A stretch of DNA of 22,331 nt from UBA1367 sp040268355 (GTDB taxonomy: Bacteria > Actinomycetota > Coriobacteriia > Coriobacteriales > Atopobiaceae), in the NCBI GenBank assembly GCA_040268355.1, contig JAWRIT010000021.1:1-22331 (forward strand), read 5' to 3'. Of this stretch, positions 7,074 to 15,826 are shown piece after piece. Each line of letters opens with the position of its first letter. Positions within the stretch are counted from its first letter, which is position 1. The notes under the pieces are model-generated. The model ran no database searches. It had not been told where the DNA came from and saw only the letters and a list, made by a program, of their open reading frames with translations. The position numbers were made by a program, and so were the translations under genes.

Positions 7074-7520
7074 TCAGCGCGCCTGCAGGTCGACGTCTGC
7101 CTCGACGTCCTCGGCGCCCTCGGCGAGTGACAGGTCCAGCTCGCCGCCGGCCTCCCCAGCAGGGACCACCTCGATCCACAGCTGGTGCGGCAGGCAGATG
7201 ATCTGCGAGCCGGGAGCGGAGATCGCGGGCGCATGCAGACAGGTGCCGTTGGGGCAGTTCGCCTCGAGCATGCGCACGGCGCCGTCCTCGACGACGATGG
7301 TGTTGGTACCCAGTTCGGTGGTCACCGTGAGGCGCGTGTCGGTATCAAGCGGCAGCTCATGGGTCATGCCGTCGCCGTCGTGGACGAGCGCGACGAGGGG
7401 CTTGTCGGATGCTCCCGCCGCCCGGCCGAAGGCGAGCCAGAGCGCCGCCAGCAGCGCTACGACGAAGCCAGCGCAGACGAGCGTCGCGCGCTGCTGTCGT
7501 ATGAGCCGTGTCCATCCCAC
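7074..7520 (-). CDS. NusG domain II-containing membrane protein
   Basis: With the GTG start at 7520 the protein has 148 residues: a short basic N-terminus, one membrane helix (12-31) and an extracytoplasmic NusG_II-type domain (41-118). The domain shows its usual pattern, a first cysteine pair in NCPNGTCLH (Cys89, Cys94) and a third cysteine in IICLPHQLWIEV (Cys109), followed by an acidic tail. AAGGGA lies 6 nt before this GTG. In-frame ATG 7640 would add 40 Arg/His/Cys-rich residues without a ribosome site and is less likely. These proteins accompany Gx transporters and flavinylation genes in anaerobes and are thought to work in extracellular redox chemistry; the exact role is not established. 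It forms an operon with the downstream Gx/EcfT gene and is divergent from apbE. Confidence 0.82.
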   Translation of the reverse strand: MGWTRLIRQQRATLVCAGFVVALLAALWLAFGRAAGASDKPLVALVHDGDGMTHELPLDTDTRLTVTTELGTNTIVVEDGAVRMLEANCPNGTCLHAPAISAPGSQIICLPHQLWIEVVPAGEAGGELDLSLAEGAEDVEADVDLQAR

Positions 7521-7846
7521 GCCGCTTCCCTTCGGTCGGTGCCCGCCACGCGCACGGTGCTTGCCGCACGCGCGCTCGTGCCGCGCACACGATGCCTGTC
7601 GCACGAGCACGCACCCCTCGTGCGATCGCCGCCTCGCCATGAGGCCCGCCGCAGCGACCCGTGCGGAAGGGGCGGCCTCGTGAGCGCATGACAGCATCAT
7701 ATGGTAGCTTGTGCGGCGCGGTGCTCGTTTCGACGCAACGCACGCGCGGCGTCCACGTGCGGCGTCCGGCGTCCCGTGCGCAGGGCCGTGCGGCACAGGA
7801 GCCATCGCATGCGAACGTGGCGGCGGAAGCAGGGGAGACGAGGGAC
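7521..7846. other. Intergenic region between nusG_II and apbE
   Basis: This 326-nt divergent control region holds the NusG_II ribosome site (7527-7532 on the minus strand), a perfect 9-bp inverted repeat (7599-7625), three copies of GGCGTCC (7748-7754, 7761-7767, 7768-7774) and the only AT-rich spot, around 7690-7706. There the minus strand reads TATGAT (7701-7696), a good -10 without a recognisable -35. Frames open through it are Arg/Cys/His-rich and not protein-like. Confidence 0.5.
7599..7625. promoter_or_regulatory. Perfect 9-bp inverted repeat in the nusG_II/apbE gap
   Basis: TCGCACGAG and CTCGTGCGA flank a 9-nt spacer. It lies about 80 nt upstream of the NusG_II start and could be an operator or a leader hairpin. 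Confidence 0.42.
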
Positions 7847-8857
7847 ATGGACCTGACAAGACGGACCTTCCTCGCCGGTATGACGGCGTTGTCCCTGCTG
7901 CTGGCGGGCTGCGCACGCACCGATGGGACGACCCCCGCGCAGCCGTCCGGCGAGGACGTTCAGCAGTCGTTCTTCTGCTTTGACACCGCCTGCGCGATCG
8001 GGGGCGTGATGACCCAGGACCTGCTCGACGCGGCCGTCTCGCGCTGCCAGGGCTTCGAGGCGACGCTCTCGCGCACGATCGCGACCAGCGACGTCGGGCG
8101 CGTCAACGCGGCGGCGGGCGCGCCCGTCGAGGTGGAGCGGGAGACCGCCGAGCTCATCGAGCGCTCGCTCGTGTACTGCGAGGCCTCGGAGGGCCTCTTC
8201 GACATCACGATCGGCGCGGTGTCGCAGCTGTGGGACTTCCGGACAGGCGTCGTCCCGAGCGAGGAGCAGCTTGCCGCGGCCATTCCGCACGTGGACTATC
8301 GGTGCGTGCGGGTGGAGGGCACGACGGTCACCCTGGACGACCCCAAGGCCGCCCTCGATCTGGGCGGCATCGCCAAGGGATACGTGGCCGACGTCCTGCT
8401 CGACGAGCTGGCGGCGGCCGGCGTAAAGAGCGCGTACGTGAACCTGGGCGGCAACGTGAAGGTGCTCGGAGCCAAGCCCGACGGCTCTCCCTGGCAGGTG
8501 GGCGTGCGCGACCCCAACGCGGGTGCGGACGCCACCAGCTCGATCGCGCGCGTCGCCCTCACGGGCGGCTCGGTGGTGACGAGCGGCCTCTACGAGCGCC
8601 AGTTCGAGGCGCAGGGCCGGCGCTGGTGGCACATCCTCGATCCCCGCACCGGCTACCCGGTAGAGACCGACCTTACGAGTGCCACCGTGGTGAGCGAGCG
8701 CTCCATCGATGGCGACGGCTACACCAAGCCGCTCTTCATGTGGGGCACCGAGGCCTCGCTCGCCTGGGCCGAGCAGCGCGATGACCTACAGGTCCTGCTC
8801 GTGGACGAGACGGGATCCATCGAGATGCGCCCGCAGGACAGCTTCGAGCTGTTGTAG
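7847..8857 (+). CDS. apbE: ApbE, FAD:protein FMN transferase (Tat lipoprotein)
   Basis: This 336-residue enzyme attaches FMN from FAD covalently to Thr or Ser of exported flavoproteins. The N-terminus has a twin-arginine motif (TRRTFLAG, residues 4-11) and a lipobox LLAG-Cys22, so it is probably a membrane-anchored lipoprotein exported folded. Family motifs follow: FDITIGAVSQLWDF; DLGGIAKGYVAD, which contacts the nucleotide; YVNLGGNVKVLG; ILDPRTGYPV; and the Asp-containing Mg site GDGYTKPLF near the C-terminus. ATG 7847 follows AGGGGAG. The expected client in this window is the FMN-binding lipoprotein at 15827, which has a flavinylation motif. The flanking NusG_II/Gx pair is the usual genomic company of ApbE in anaerobes. 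It is 142 nt upstream of the FTR1 gene. Confidence 0.94.
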   Translation: MDLTRRTFLAGMTALSLLLAGCARTDGTTPAQPSGEDVQQSFFCFDTACAIGGVMTQDLLDAAVSRCQGFEATLSRTIATSDVGRVNAAAGAPVEVERETAELIERSLVYCEASEGLFDITIGAVSQLWDFRTGVVPSEEQLAAAIPHVDYRCVRVEGTTVTLDDPKAALDLGGIAKGYVADVLLDELAAAGVKSAYVNLGGNVKVLGAKPDGSPWQVGVRDPNAGADATSSIARVALTGGSVVTSGLYERQFEAQGRRWWHILDPRTGYPVETDLTSATVVSERSIDGDGYTKPLFMWGTEASLAWAEQRDDLQVLLVDETGSIEMRPQDSFELL

Positions 8858-8903
8858 GACGCCCGCCCGCGCCCGCATCCGCCATTTGGTGCGAAGAAAA
8901 TGT

Positions 8904-8931
8904 TTGCCACTTGAAACGAAAGCGCTAGAGT
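8904..8931 (+). promoter_or_regulatory. Candidate promoter for the FTR1-P19 unit
   Basis: TTGCCA (8904-8909) and TAGAGT (8926-8931) are separated by 16 nt, with 5 and 4 matches to the sigma-70 hexamers. They lie in the AT-rich 142-nt gap before the FTR1 gene. The -10 is preceded by CGC, like other candidate -10s here. No DtxR or Fur box was recognised. Confidence 0.4.
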
Positions 8932-8999
8932 GTTGCGTTAGACTTACTTCAGCTTGGCTCAAGACAACCTTTCTGACCCGAATGGGGGCAAAGCACATC

Positions 9000-10349
9000 A
9001 TGAGCTCTTCGATGTCCGTATCCCGTCGTCCGAGGACGAGGACGCCGCTTGGCATCCTCGCCGTCACCTTGTTCGTGGCGCTCTCCTGCGTCCTTCCGAG
9101 CGTCGCCCAGGGTGCCGTCGAGTACTATGCGACCTACGCCGAGGCCAAAGAGGCCTTGGGCGAGGAGGAGTTGAACACCTGGAACAAGATCGTCGACCAG
9201 ATGGACCTCGCCCTCGACGCGGGCAAGGAGGCCTTCGCCGAAGGTGACATGGACCTTGCCTACCAGGCCATCAACGACGCCTACTACGGCTGGTACGAGA
9301 CCACCGGCTTCGAGCGCACGGCCATGGGCTACATCGGCAACGGGCGCAAGAGCGAGGTGGAGCTCGCCTTCGCGGCGCCCAAGGCCGTGGCCAAGAAGGG
9401 TGGCTCGCAGGCCGACTACGACGCCGAGGTCGAGGAGCTGCGCGCGATGCTGCGCGGGGACGCCGAGATCCTCGACGGCACGTCGGGTGACGACGGCTCC
9501 AGCACCACCACCGGTGGCATGGGCGCGGCGGCGACCTTCGCGGCCAGCTTCTCCATCTTGGTGCGCGAGGGCCTGGAGGCGATCCTGGTCGTGGGCGCCA
9601 TCATTGCCTACCTGGTGAAGTCGGGCAACAGGAAGTCGCTCAAGAGCGTCTATGTCGGTGCCGTCCTGGGCGTCGTCTTCTCGTTCGTCGCGGCATGGCT
9701 GCTCGACCTGCTCAAGTTCGCCAACGCCGCCCCGCAGGAGATCATCGAGGGCGTGACGGCGCTCATCGCCGTGTGCGTGCTGTACTACGTCTCGAACTGG
9801 ATGCTCTCCAAGTCCGAGACCGAGGCCTGGAACGCCTACATCCAGGGGCAGGTCGACAGCTCGGTGGCCGCCGGCAGCGGATTCGCGCTGGCTTTCACGG
9901 CGTGGCTCTCCGTCTTCCGCGAGGGCGCCGAGGTCATCCTGTTCTACCAGCCGCTGCTCTCGGGTGACAACGTGAGCATGGTCTGGGCGGGCATGGGCGC
10001 CGCCGTCGTGGTGCTCGTGGCGGTCTACGTCGCCGTGCGCTACTTCTCGGTGCGTCTGCCGCTCAAGCCCTTCTTCCGCGTCACGTCGATCTTCATGTTC
10101 TGCATGGCCGTCTCCTTCCTGGGCAGCGGCATCAAGGAGCTCATCGAGGGCAACGTGCTCACCTCCACGCCGTTCCTTGAGGGCCTCATCCCGTACAACG
10201 AGGTGCTGGACGTGCTGGGCGTCTATCCCATCGCCGAGACGCTCATCCCGCAGATCCTTTTGGTCGTCGTCACGATCGTCATCTACCTCTACCAGGTGCG
10301 CAAGGCGCGCCGTCTGGTCGAGCAGGCAAAGGCGGACGCCGAGGCGTAG
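9000..10349 (+). CDS. ftr1: FTR1-family iron permease with extracytoplasmic domain
   Basis: This 449-residue high-affinity iron permease has a signal-peptide-like N-terminus (residues 16-38, ending near AQG), an acidic helical extracytoplasmic domain (about 40-165), then about seven membrane helices. The two FTR1 iron-translocation motifs are intact: REGLE (189-193) and REGAE (307-311). The soluble N-terminal domain is typical of bacterial FTR1 proteins that work with P19. ATG 9000 was chosen because of the G-rich site at 8985-8988; ATG 8982 would add six residues and has no site. The P19-like gene follows after 94 nt. FTR1 transports iron after a ferrous/ferric redox step, so the neighbouring redox proteins are plausible partners. 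Homologues are Campylobacter cFtr1 and FetM/FtrC of Proteobacteria. Confidence 0.93.
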   Translation: MSSSMSVSRRPRTRTPLGILAVTLFVALSCVLPSVAQGAVEYYATYAEAKEALGEEELNTWNKIVDQMDLALDAGKEAFAEGDMDLAYQAINDAYYGWYETTGFERTAMGYIGNGRKSEVELAFAAPKAVAKKGGSQADYDAEVEELRAMLRGDAEILDGTSGDDGSSTTTGGMGAAATFAASFSILVREGLEAILVVGAIIAYLVKSGNRKSLKSVYVGAVLGVVFSFVAAWLLDLLKFANAAPQEIIEGVTALIAVCVLYYVSNWMLSKSETEAWNAYIQGQVDSSVAAGSGFALAFTAWLSVFREGAEVILFYQPLLSGDNVSMVWAGMGAAVVVLVAVYVAVRYFSVRLPLKPFFRVTSIFMFCMAVSFLGSGIKELIEGNVLTSTPFLEGLIPYNEVLDVLGVYPIAETLIPQILLVVVTIVIYLYQVRKARRLVEQAKADAEA

Positions 10350-10443
10350 GAGGGAAGGCGTCTGGCCCCACACAAGGGAACGACGGCGGTCCTACATCCC
10401 CGCCGACTTCCATATCGTAAGGAGCTTCGAGAAAGGACAAAGG

Positions 10444-11106
10444 ATGAAGAACCTGAAGGACCTGGTCGGTGCCGCATTGGCCACCGGTGCCCTGGTCGCA
10501 AGCATTGGCCTGGTCGGCTGCGGTGGCTCCTCCACGCCGACCGACACGGCCACCGATGACGCCGCCGCCGAGGAGACGGCCGAGACCGACGCCGCCGACG
10601 ACGCCGGCACCGCCGCCGCCCCAGGCGAGAACGCCGGCTTCACCGAGATCCCCATCTTCGAGGACGAGGAGATCGACTTCCTCAACGTCTCTGCCGTCTA
10701 CTTCCAGGCCGTCCCCATGGAGCCGGGCCAGTCCAGCATCGAGGGCTTTGACATCCACCTGGAGTGCGACGTCTCCGCCCTGGAGAACGACCTTGGCTAC
10801 GAGACCGGCACCTGGGTGCCCTACATGCAGGTCGACTACGTCGTCAATGACACCAACGACGAAGAGGTCGCCTCCGGCACCTTCATGGAGATGAACGCCT
10901 CCGACGGCACCCACTACGGCGCCAACATCGCCATGCCCGACGCCGGCGAGTACAAGCTGAAGTTCATCTTCCACAGCCCCGCGGACAATGGCTACCTCAT
11001 CCACACCGGCGAGACCGGCCCTGGCGGCACCCTCGAGGAGCACTTCACCGAGGGCACGCTCGAGACCGAGTGGATGGACTGGACCTACGTGCCGGTGGAG
11101 TCCTAA
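10444..11106 (+). CDS. p19: P19-like iron-binding lipoprotein
   Basis: This 220-residue protein belongs to the P19/FetP/FtrA family, the extracytoplasmic metal-binding partner of FTR1. A lipobox ends at Cys26 (LVG-Cys), so it is a lipoprotein. Residues 29-62 are an Asp/Ala/Thr-rich spacer, and the P19 domain fills 66-220. The metal-site pattern is conserved: DIHLE (His105, Glu107), Met residues near MEM (148-150), HYGANIAMP (His157) and a late His187. In Campylobacter P19 the equivalent residues bind copper and iron. The start ATG 10444 follows AAAGGACAAAGG. It is followed by a terminator, so FTR1 and P19 probably form their own transcript, apart from the DUF2318-ABC genes. Compared with the soluble Gram-negative P19, the lipid anchor fits a cell without an outer membrane. 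Confidence 0.93.
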   Translation: MKNLKDLVGAALATGALVASIGLVGCGGSSTPTDTATDDAAAEETAETDAADDAGTAAAPGENAGFTEIPIFEDEEIDFLNVSAVYFQAVPMEPGQSSIEGFDIHLECDVSALENDLGYETGTWVPYMQVDYVVNDTNDEEVASGTFMEMNASDGTHYGANIAMPDAGEYKLKFIFHSPADNGYLIHTGETGPGGTLEEHFTEGTLETEWMDWTYVPVES

Positions 11107-11142
11107 GTTTCACACAGCTCGCGGAACGTGCGGTTCTCCAGG

Positions 11143-11172
11143 CCGGGTCGCCTTGTGCGGCCCGGTTTTTTT
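11143..11172 (+). terminator. Rho-independent terminator after p19
   Basis: CCGGGTCGC (11143-11151) pairs with GCGGCCCGG (11157-11165, one G-U) around the loop CTTGT and is followed by seven T residues (11166-11172). It lies 37 nt after the P19 stop codon and separates FTR1-P19 from the DUF2318 unit. Confidence 0.88.
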
Positions 11173-11220
11173 GGCGATGGGGGAGAGGGTCGCACCAGCG
11201 GATCGGCGCGATCTTCCTGA

Positions 11221-11263
11221 CACGTTCCAGAGAACGTGGACAAACGTGCTCGTGGGCTACAAT
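11221..11263 (+). promoter_or_regulatory. Candidate promoter and overlapping 18-bp operator for the DUF2318-ABC unit
   Basis: TGGACA (11237-11242) and TACAAT (11258-11263) each match consensus at 5 of 6 positions, with a short 15-nt spacing. A perfect inverted repeat, CACGTTC/GAACGTG with a 4-nt centre, spans 11221-11238 and covers the start of the -35. A regulator bound there would affect polymerase directly. The regulator is unknown. Confidence 0.55.
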
Positions 11264-11294
11264 CTTTGTGTCAACAGGAGTAAACTGATCGGTT

Positions 11295-11310
11295 GTTCGC
11301 TTTGGCGAAC
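11295..11310 (+). promoter_or_regulatory. Perfect 16-bp inverted repeat in the DUF2318 leader
   Basis: GTTCGC and GCGAAC flank TTTG. It lies after the putative transcription start and 15 nt before the ribosome site. Like the upstream 18-bp palindrome it has GTTC/GAAC arms, so the two could be a pair of sites for one regulator, or this one could act as an RNA hairpin. Confidence 0.45.
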
Positions 11311-11341
11311 GTCTCTGTTCGTTCGAGGAGGGGGCGCGTCC

Positions 11342-12598
11342 GTGCTGACCTATCTCATATTGGTGATCGAGGACCTGCTGCTCGTCGCCGGCCTGTCCGG
11401 CATGCTGCTGGGCTTTGCCCACGTGCGGTGGGACCGCATGGGGCTGCGGGTCGTGTGGGCGGGCCTTGCCGTGGGCTGGGCCGGTGCCCTCGCCCTCGCC
11501 GTGCTCAAGAACACCACCAAGCTCGTCGACTCGGGCCTCTGGAACCTGCGCTTTGTGGGCATCTACCTCGCGGGGCTGCTGCTGTTCCTGCTGATGCTCG
11601 CACCTCCGCTCGCCCGCCGGGCGGGCAGGTGGGGCGAGCGGTGCCAGCAGCTGGGCGTGGCGCTGCTTCTGGTCGGCGCCACGGGCTACCGGGCGCCGGA
11701 GACGCTCGGCTACCCCCTCACGATGACGCTCTCCGTCAAGTCGCTCGTGTCGAGCGACTACTTCTTCCGCATCGTGGGCTGGCTCTGCGGCCTGGTGATC
11801 CTGCTCGTGCTGGCGTTCGCGCTCGAGCGGGCGCTGCGGGCGCTGGGTCGGCCCCACGCCACCGTGATGCCCGCCCTAGGCACCGTCTTCGTGGGGCTCG
11901 TGCTCTCGGGCCTCGCCACCCGCGCGCTCATCACGCGGCGCCTGCTGCCCCCGGCGCCGGCGCTCATGAAGGTCGCGGTCTTCGCCTCCAACAACAACCT
12001 GCTCTTCTCCTGCGTCATGGCCGTGCTCGCGCTAGTCTGCGTCGGGGCGTTGCTCGTGCGCTCGGCCCGCGTGCGGGAACCCTACGACAACCCCGCCGAG
12101 CACCGCAAGATCCGCGCGAAGTGGCGCAGCCGCAGGCGCTGGTCGGTCGCGGCCGTCTGCTGCCTGGCGCTCTCGCTGGTCACGATCACGGCCGTCAAGG
12201 CCTACGACTCGCGCGAGGTGGAGCTGTCGCCCTCGGAGGACTTCGAGCTGCGTGACGACGGGTGCTACGTGCCCCTCTCGCAGGTGGACGACGGGCACCT
12301 CCACCGCTTCACCTACACCTCGGAAAACGACGTGGGCATCCGCTTCATCATCATCAAGAAGCCGGGGGGCTCGGCCTATGGCATCGGCCTCGACGCCTGC
12401 GACATCTGCGGCGAGACTGGCTACTACGAGCGCGACGACCAGGTGGTCTGCAAGCTGTGCGACGTGGTCATGAACGTGCAGACGATCGGCTTCAAGGGCG
12501 GCTGCAACCCCATCGTCATCGACTACGAGATCCGCGACGGCTACATCGTCGTGCCCTTTGACACGCTGCTCGAGCACGAGAAGATCTTCGCAGGCTAA
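11342..12598 (+). CDS. DUF2318 Fe-S-type membrane protein (FtrD/Cj1660-like)
   Basis: With GTG 11342, preceded by GAGGAGG, the protein has 418 residues. Seven or so hydrophobic helices fill about residues 3-245, a further helix lies near 263-283, and a C-terminal extracytoplasmic DUF2318 domain follows. That domain has two CxxC pairs (Cys353/Cys356 in CDICG, Cys370/Cys373 in CKLCD) and a fifth cysteine in GGCNP (Cys388), the conserved pattern of this family and probably a metal or Fe-S site. DUF2318 proteins are standard partners of FTR1 and P19 in Campylobacter and in FtrABCD/FetMP-type loci, where an electron-transfer role is proposed but not proven. The stop codon overlaps the AAGGAGG of the next gene, so this gene heads an ABC transporter operon. 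Confidence 0.88.
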   Translation: MLTYLILVIEDLLLVAGLSGMLLGFAHVRWDRMGLRVVWAGLAVGWAGALALAVLKNTTKLVDSGLWNLRFVGIYLAGLLLFLLMLAPPLARRAGRWGERCQQLGVALLLVGATGYRAPETLGYPLTMTLSVKSLVSSDYFFRIVGWLCGLVILLVLAFALERALRALGRPHATVMPALGTVFVGLVLSGLATRALITRRLLPPAPALMKVAVFASNNNLLFSCVMAVLALVCVGALLVRSARVREPYDNPAEHRKIRAKWRSRRRWSVAAVCCLALSLVTITAVKAYDSREVELSPSEDFELRDDGCYVPLSQVDDGHLHRFTYTSENDVGIRFIIIKKPGGSAYGIGLDACDICGETGYYERDDQVVCKLCDVVMNVQTIGFKGGCNPIVIDYEIRDGYIVVPFDTLLEHEKIFAG

Positions 12599-12611
12599 GG
12601 AGGCGACAACG

Positions 12612-13901
12612 ATGTTCTTCCGAATGGTGCGCGGGATGCTCACCCGCCAGACGGGCAAGATGGCCATGATCGCCTTCACCATCGCTTTGGGCGCGTCGCT
12701 CGCGACGGCCATGCTGACCGTGATGTTCGACGTCTCGGACAAGGTCAACCAGGAGCTCAAGACCTACGGGTCCAACATCACCGTGGTGCCCAAGGAGAGC
12801 TCGGTCATCAGCAGCCTCTACGAGGTTGCCGACGGCGCGGACGCCAACCAGGCCTACCTGCGCGAGGACGAGCTCGGCAACATCAAGACCATCTTCTGGA
12901 CCTTCAATATAGTTGACTTTGCGCCACTGCTTGACGCCCCGGTCACCATCAACGGCACCGAGGCGACGGTGGTTGGCAGCTGGTTCACCCATCACCTCGA
13001 CCTGCCGACCGGCGAGCAGCTTGACGCGGGCATCACGAGCCTGCGCAGCTGGTGGGACGTCACCGATGGCCGCTGGCTCGACGAGTCGGTGGATGGCGAC
13101 GACCAACGCGTCATGCTGGGGACGACGCTCGCCGAGCGCCTGGGCGTCTCTGCGGGCGACACCATCGAGGTCGCGGGTTCAGACGGCTCGGGCAGCTATG
13201 AGGTCGTGGGCGTCTTTGACGCCGGCGGCGACGAGGACTCCCAGCTCTTCGCCCCGCTCGACCTGGTGCAGGCGTGGTCCGCCACCGACGGCAAGATCAC
13301 GAGCATCGAGGTCTCCGCGCTCACGACTCCCGACGACGAGATGAGCCGCCAGGCGGCGAAGGATCCCTCCAAGCTGACCATCGCGCAGTACGAGACCTGG
13401 TACTGCACGGCCTACGCCAGCTCTATCTGCTACCAGATCCAGGAGGTCATCACCGACTCGGTGGCGAACCCCGTGCGTCAGGTGGCCGACGCCGAGGGGG
13501 CCATCCTCGACAAGACCCAGCTGCTCATGATCCTCATCACCATCCTGGCCCTGCTCGGGTCGGCGCTGGGCATCTCGAACCTGGTGACGGCGTCGGTCAT
13601 GGAGCGCGGCCAGGAGATCGGCCTGCTCAAGGCCATCGGCGCCACCGACCGGGCCATCTCCGCCCTGGTGCTCACCGAGATCGTGGTCGTGGCCGTCCTG
13701 GGCGGCCTGGTCGGCTTTGGGGTGGGTCTGGGCTTCGCGCAGATCATCGGCCAGTCGGTCTTCGCCTCGGCGGTCGAGCTCAAGCCCATGGTGGTGCCCC
13801 TGGTCGTCGTGCTGGTGATCGCGGTGACGCTCTTGGGGTCCACGAGTGCCATCCGCACTGCCCTGCGACTCGACCCCGTGGAGGTGCTTCATGACCGGTA
13901 A
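12612..13901 (+). CDS. FtsX/MacB-type ABC permease of the iron cluster (first)
   Basis: This 429-residue permease has an N-terminal membrane helix (about 17-38), a large extracytoplasmic domain (40-310) and a C-terminal FtsX core with three helices. It contains the typical segment ERGQEIGLLKAIGATDRAI and ends in RLDPVEVLHDR. The start ATG 12612 follows AAGGAGG. It overlaps the second permease by 11 nt. The pair plus ATPase corresponds in order to Cj1661-Cj1663 of Campylobacter, next to FTR1 and P19. Such MacB-like complexes usually transmit force to extracytoplasmic partners or export substrates rather than import ions, so the role in iron uptake is unclear. No cysteine pair of the kind seen in the permease at 20402 is evident. 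Confidence 0.9.
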   Translation: MFFRMVRGMLTRQTGKMAMIAFTIALGASLATAMLTVMFDVSDKVNQELKTYGSNITVVPKESSVISSLYEVADGADANQAYLREDELGNIKTIFWTFNIVDFAPLLDAPVTINGTEATVVGSWFTHHLDLPTGEQLDAGITSLRSWWDVTDGRWLDESVDGDDQRVMLGTTLAERLGVSAGDTIEVAGSDGSGSYEVVGVFDAGGDEDSQLFAPLDLVQAWSATDGKITSIEVSALTTPDDEMSRQAAKDPSKLTIAQYETWYCTAYASSICYQIQEVITDSVANPVRQVADAEGAILDKTQLLMILITILALLGSALGISNLVTASVMERGQEIGLLKAIGATDRAISALVLTEIVVVAVLGGLVGFGVGLGFAQIIGQSVFASAVELKPMVVPLVVVLVIAVTLLGSTSAIRTALRLDPVEVLHDR

Positions 13902-15060
13902 GACCTCGCGGCAGGCCATGTACCTGCGCATGATCACGGCCTCCGTGGCGCGGCGCAAGTCGCGCATGCTGGTGGCGCTGCTCGCCGTGGTGGTGGGCGC
14001 GACGGTCCTCTCGGGACTGGTGACCGTCTACAACGACATCCCGCGTCAGATGGGCATGGAGATGCGCCGCTACGGTGCCAACATGATCCTCGTGCCCGCC
14101 GACAGCACCCAAGGCGGCATGACGGCCGAGGCGATCGACGAGGCCGCCTCGCTCGTCGGCGCGAGCGAGCTGGTCGGCGTCTCTCCCTACCACTACGAGA
14201 ACCTCACCATCAACGCCACGCCGATGATCGCCGCCGGCACTGACCTCGACTCGGTACGCGAGACCAGCCCCTACTGGTACGTGGACGGGGCCTGGCCGAG
14301 CGAGCCCGGCGAGGTGCTCGTGGGCCTTGAGGAGGCCGACACCTTCAGCCTCAGGGTGGGCGACACCGTGACGATCACCTACACCGTCACGGGCGACGAC
14401 GGTCGCGAGGCCCTCTCCGAGAACGCGATCGAGTTCACGGTGAGCGGCCTGCTCGACACGGGCGGCTCGGAGGAGGGCTACTTCTTCATGTCCCAGGACG
14501 ACATGGCCCGCCTCACCGGGGAGGAGCTGACCTACAACGTGGCCGAGCTCTCGGTGCAGGCCAACGCCGCGCGCCTCTCCGAGATCGCCGAGGCGATCGA
14601 CACTTCAGTGCCGAGCGTGACCCCGCAGGTGGTCAAGCGCCTCACCGCCAGCGAGAGCACCGTGCTCACCAAGCTCCAGGCGCTCGTGCTGCTGGTGACG
14701 GTCGTGGTGCTCGCGCTCACGATGATCTGCGTGGCCACCACCATGACCGCCGTCGTGACGGAGCGGCGCAAGGAGATCGGCCTGCGCAAGGCGCTCGGGG
14801 CCTCCGACCGCTCGATCATGCTGGAGTTCATGGGCGAGGGCCTTCTGCAGGGCGCGCTCGGCGGCCTGCTCGGCTCGGGGCTGGGCTTCGCCTTCGCGCA
14901 GCTCGTGAGCACCAACGTGTTCAACAGCTCCATCACCTTCCGGCCGCTGCTCGTGCCGGTCACCATCCTGGCGGCCCTCGTGGTCACCGCCGCCGCCTGC
15001 GCCCTCCCGGTGCGCAACGCCACCAACGTCGATCCGGCCCTCGTGCTGAAGGGGGAGTAA
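13891..15060 (+). CDS. FtsX/MacB-type ABC permease of the iron cluster (second)
   Basis: This 389-residue protein is built like the preceding one: N-terminal helix (about 22-43), an extracytoplasmic domain with a MacB-like periplasmic core, and three C-terminal helices with the FtsX segment ERRKEIGLRKALGASDRSIM, ending in NVDPALVLKGE. The start ATG 13891 lies inside the end of the previous gene, after GGAGGTG, so the two are translationally coupled. The two permeases are diverged paralogues and probably form a heterodimer energised by the ATPase encoded next. Confidence 0.9.
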   Translation: MTGKTSRQAMYLRMITASVARRKSRMLVALLAVVVGATVLSGLVTVYNDIPRQMGMEMRRYGANMILVPADSTQGGMTAEAIDEAASLVGASELVGVSPYHYENLTINATPMIAAGTDLDSVRETSPYWYVDGAWPSEPGEVLVGLEEADTFSLRVGDTVTITYTVTGDDGREALSENAIEFTVSGLLDTGGSEEGYFFMSQDDMARLTGEELTYNVAELSVQANAARLSEIAEAIDTSVPSVTPQVVKRLTASESTVLTKLQALVLLVTVVVLALTMICVATTMTAVVTERRKEIGLRKALGASDRSIMLEFMGEGLLQGALGGLLGSGLGFAFAQLVSTNVFNSSITFRPLLVPVTILAALVVTAAACALPVRNATNVDPALVLKGE

Positions 15061-15066
15061 CCACCC

Positions 15067-15759
<693 letters not shown>

Positions 15760-15764
15760 GCGCC

Positions 15765-15783
15765 GCCCTCGAGCGACGAGGGC
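15765..15783 (+). other. Hairpin after the ATPase gene
   Basis: GCCCTCG and CGAGGGC pair perfectly around AGCGA, 5 nt after the stop codon. No U-tract follows, so it is more likely an mRNA-stabilising or partial termination structure than a full terminator. Confidence 0.45.
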
Positions 15784-15826
15784 CGCCCGCAGCCGAGACA
15801 CCTGACACGAAAGGCGTGAGAGACCT

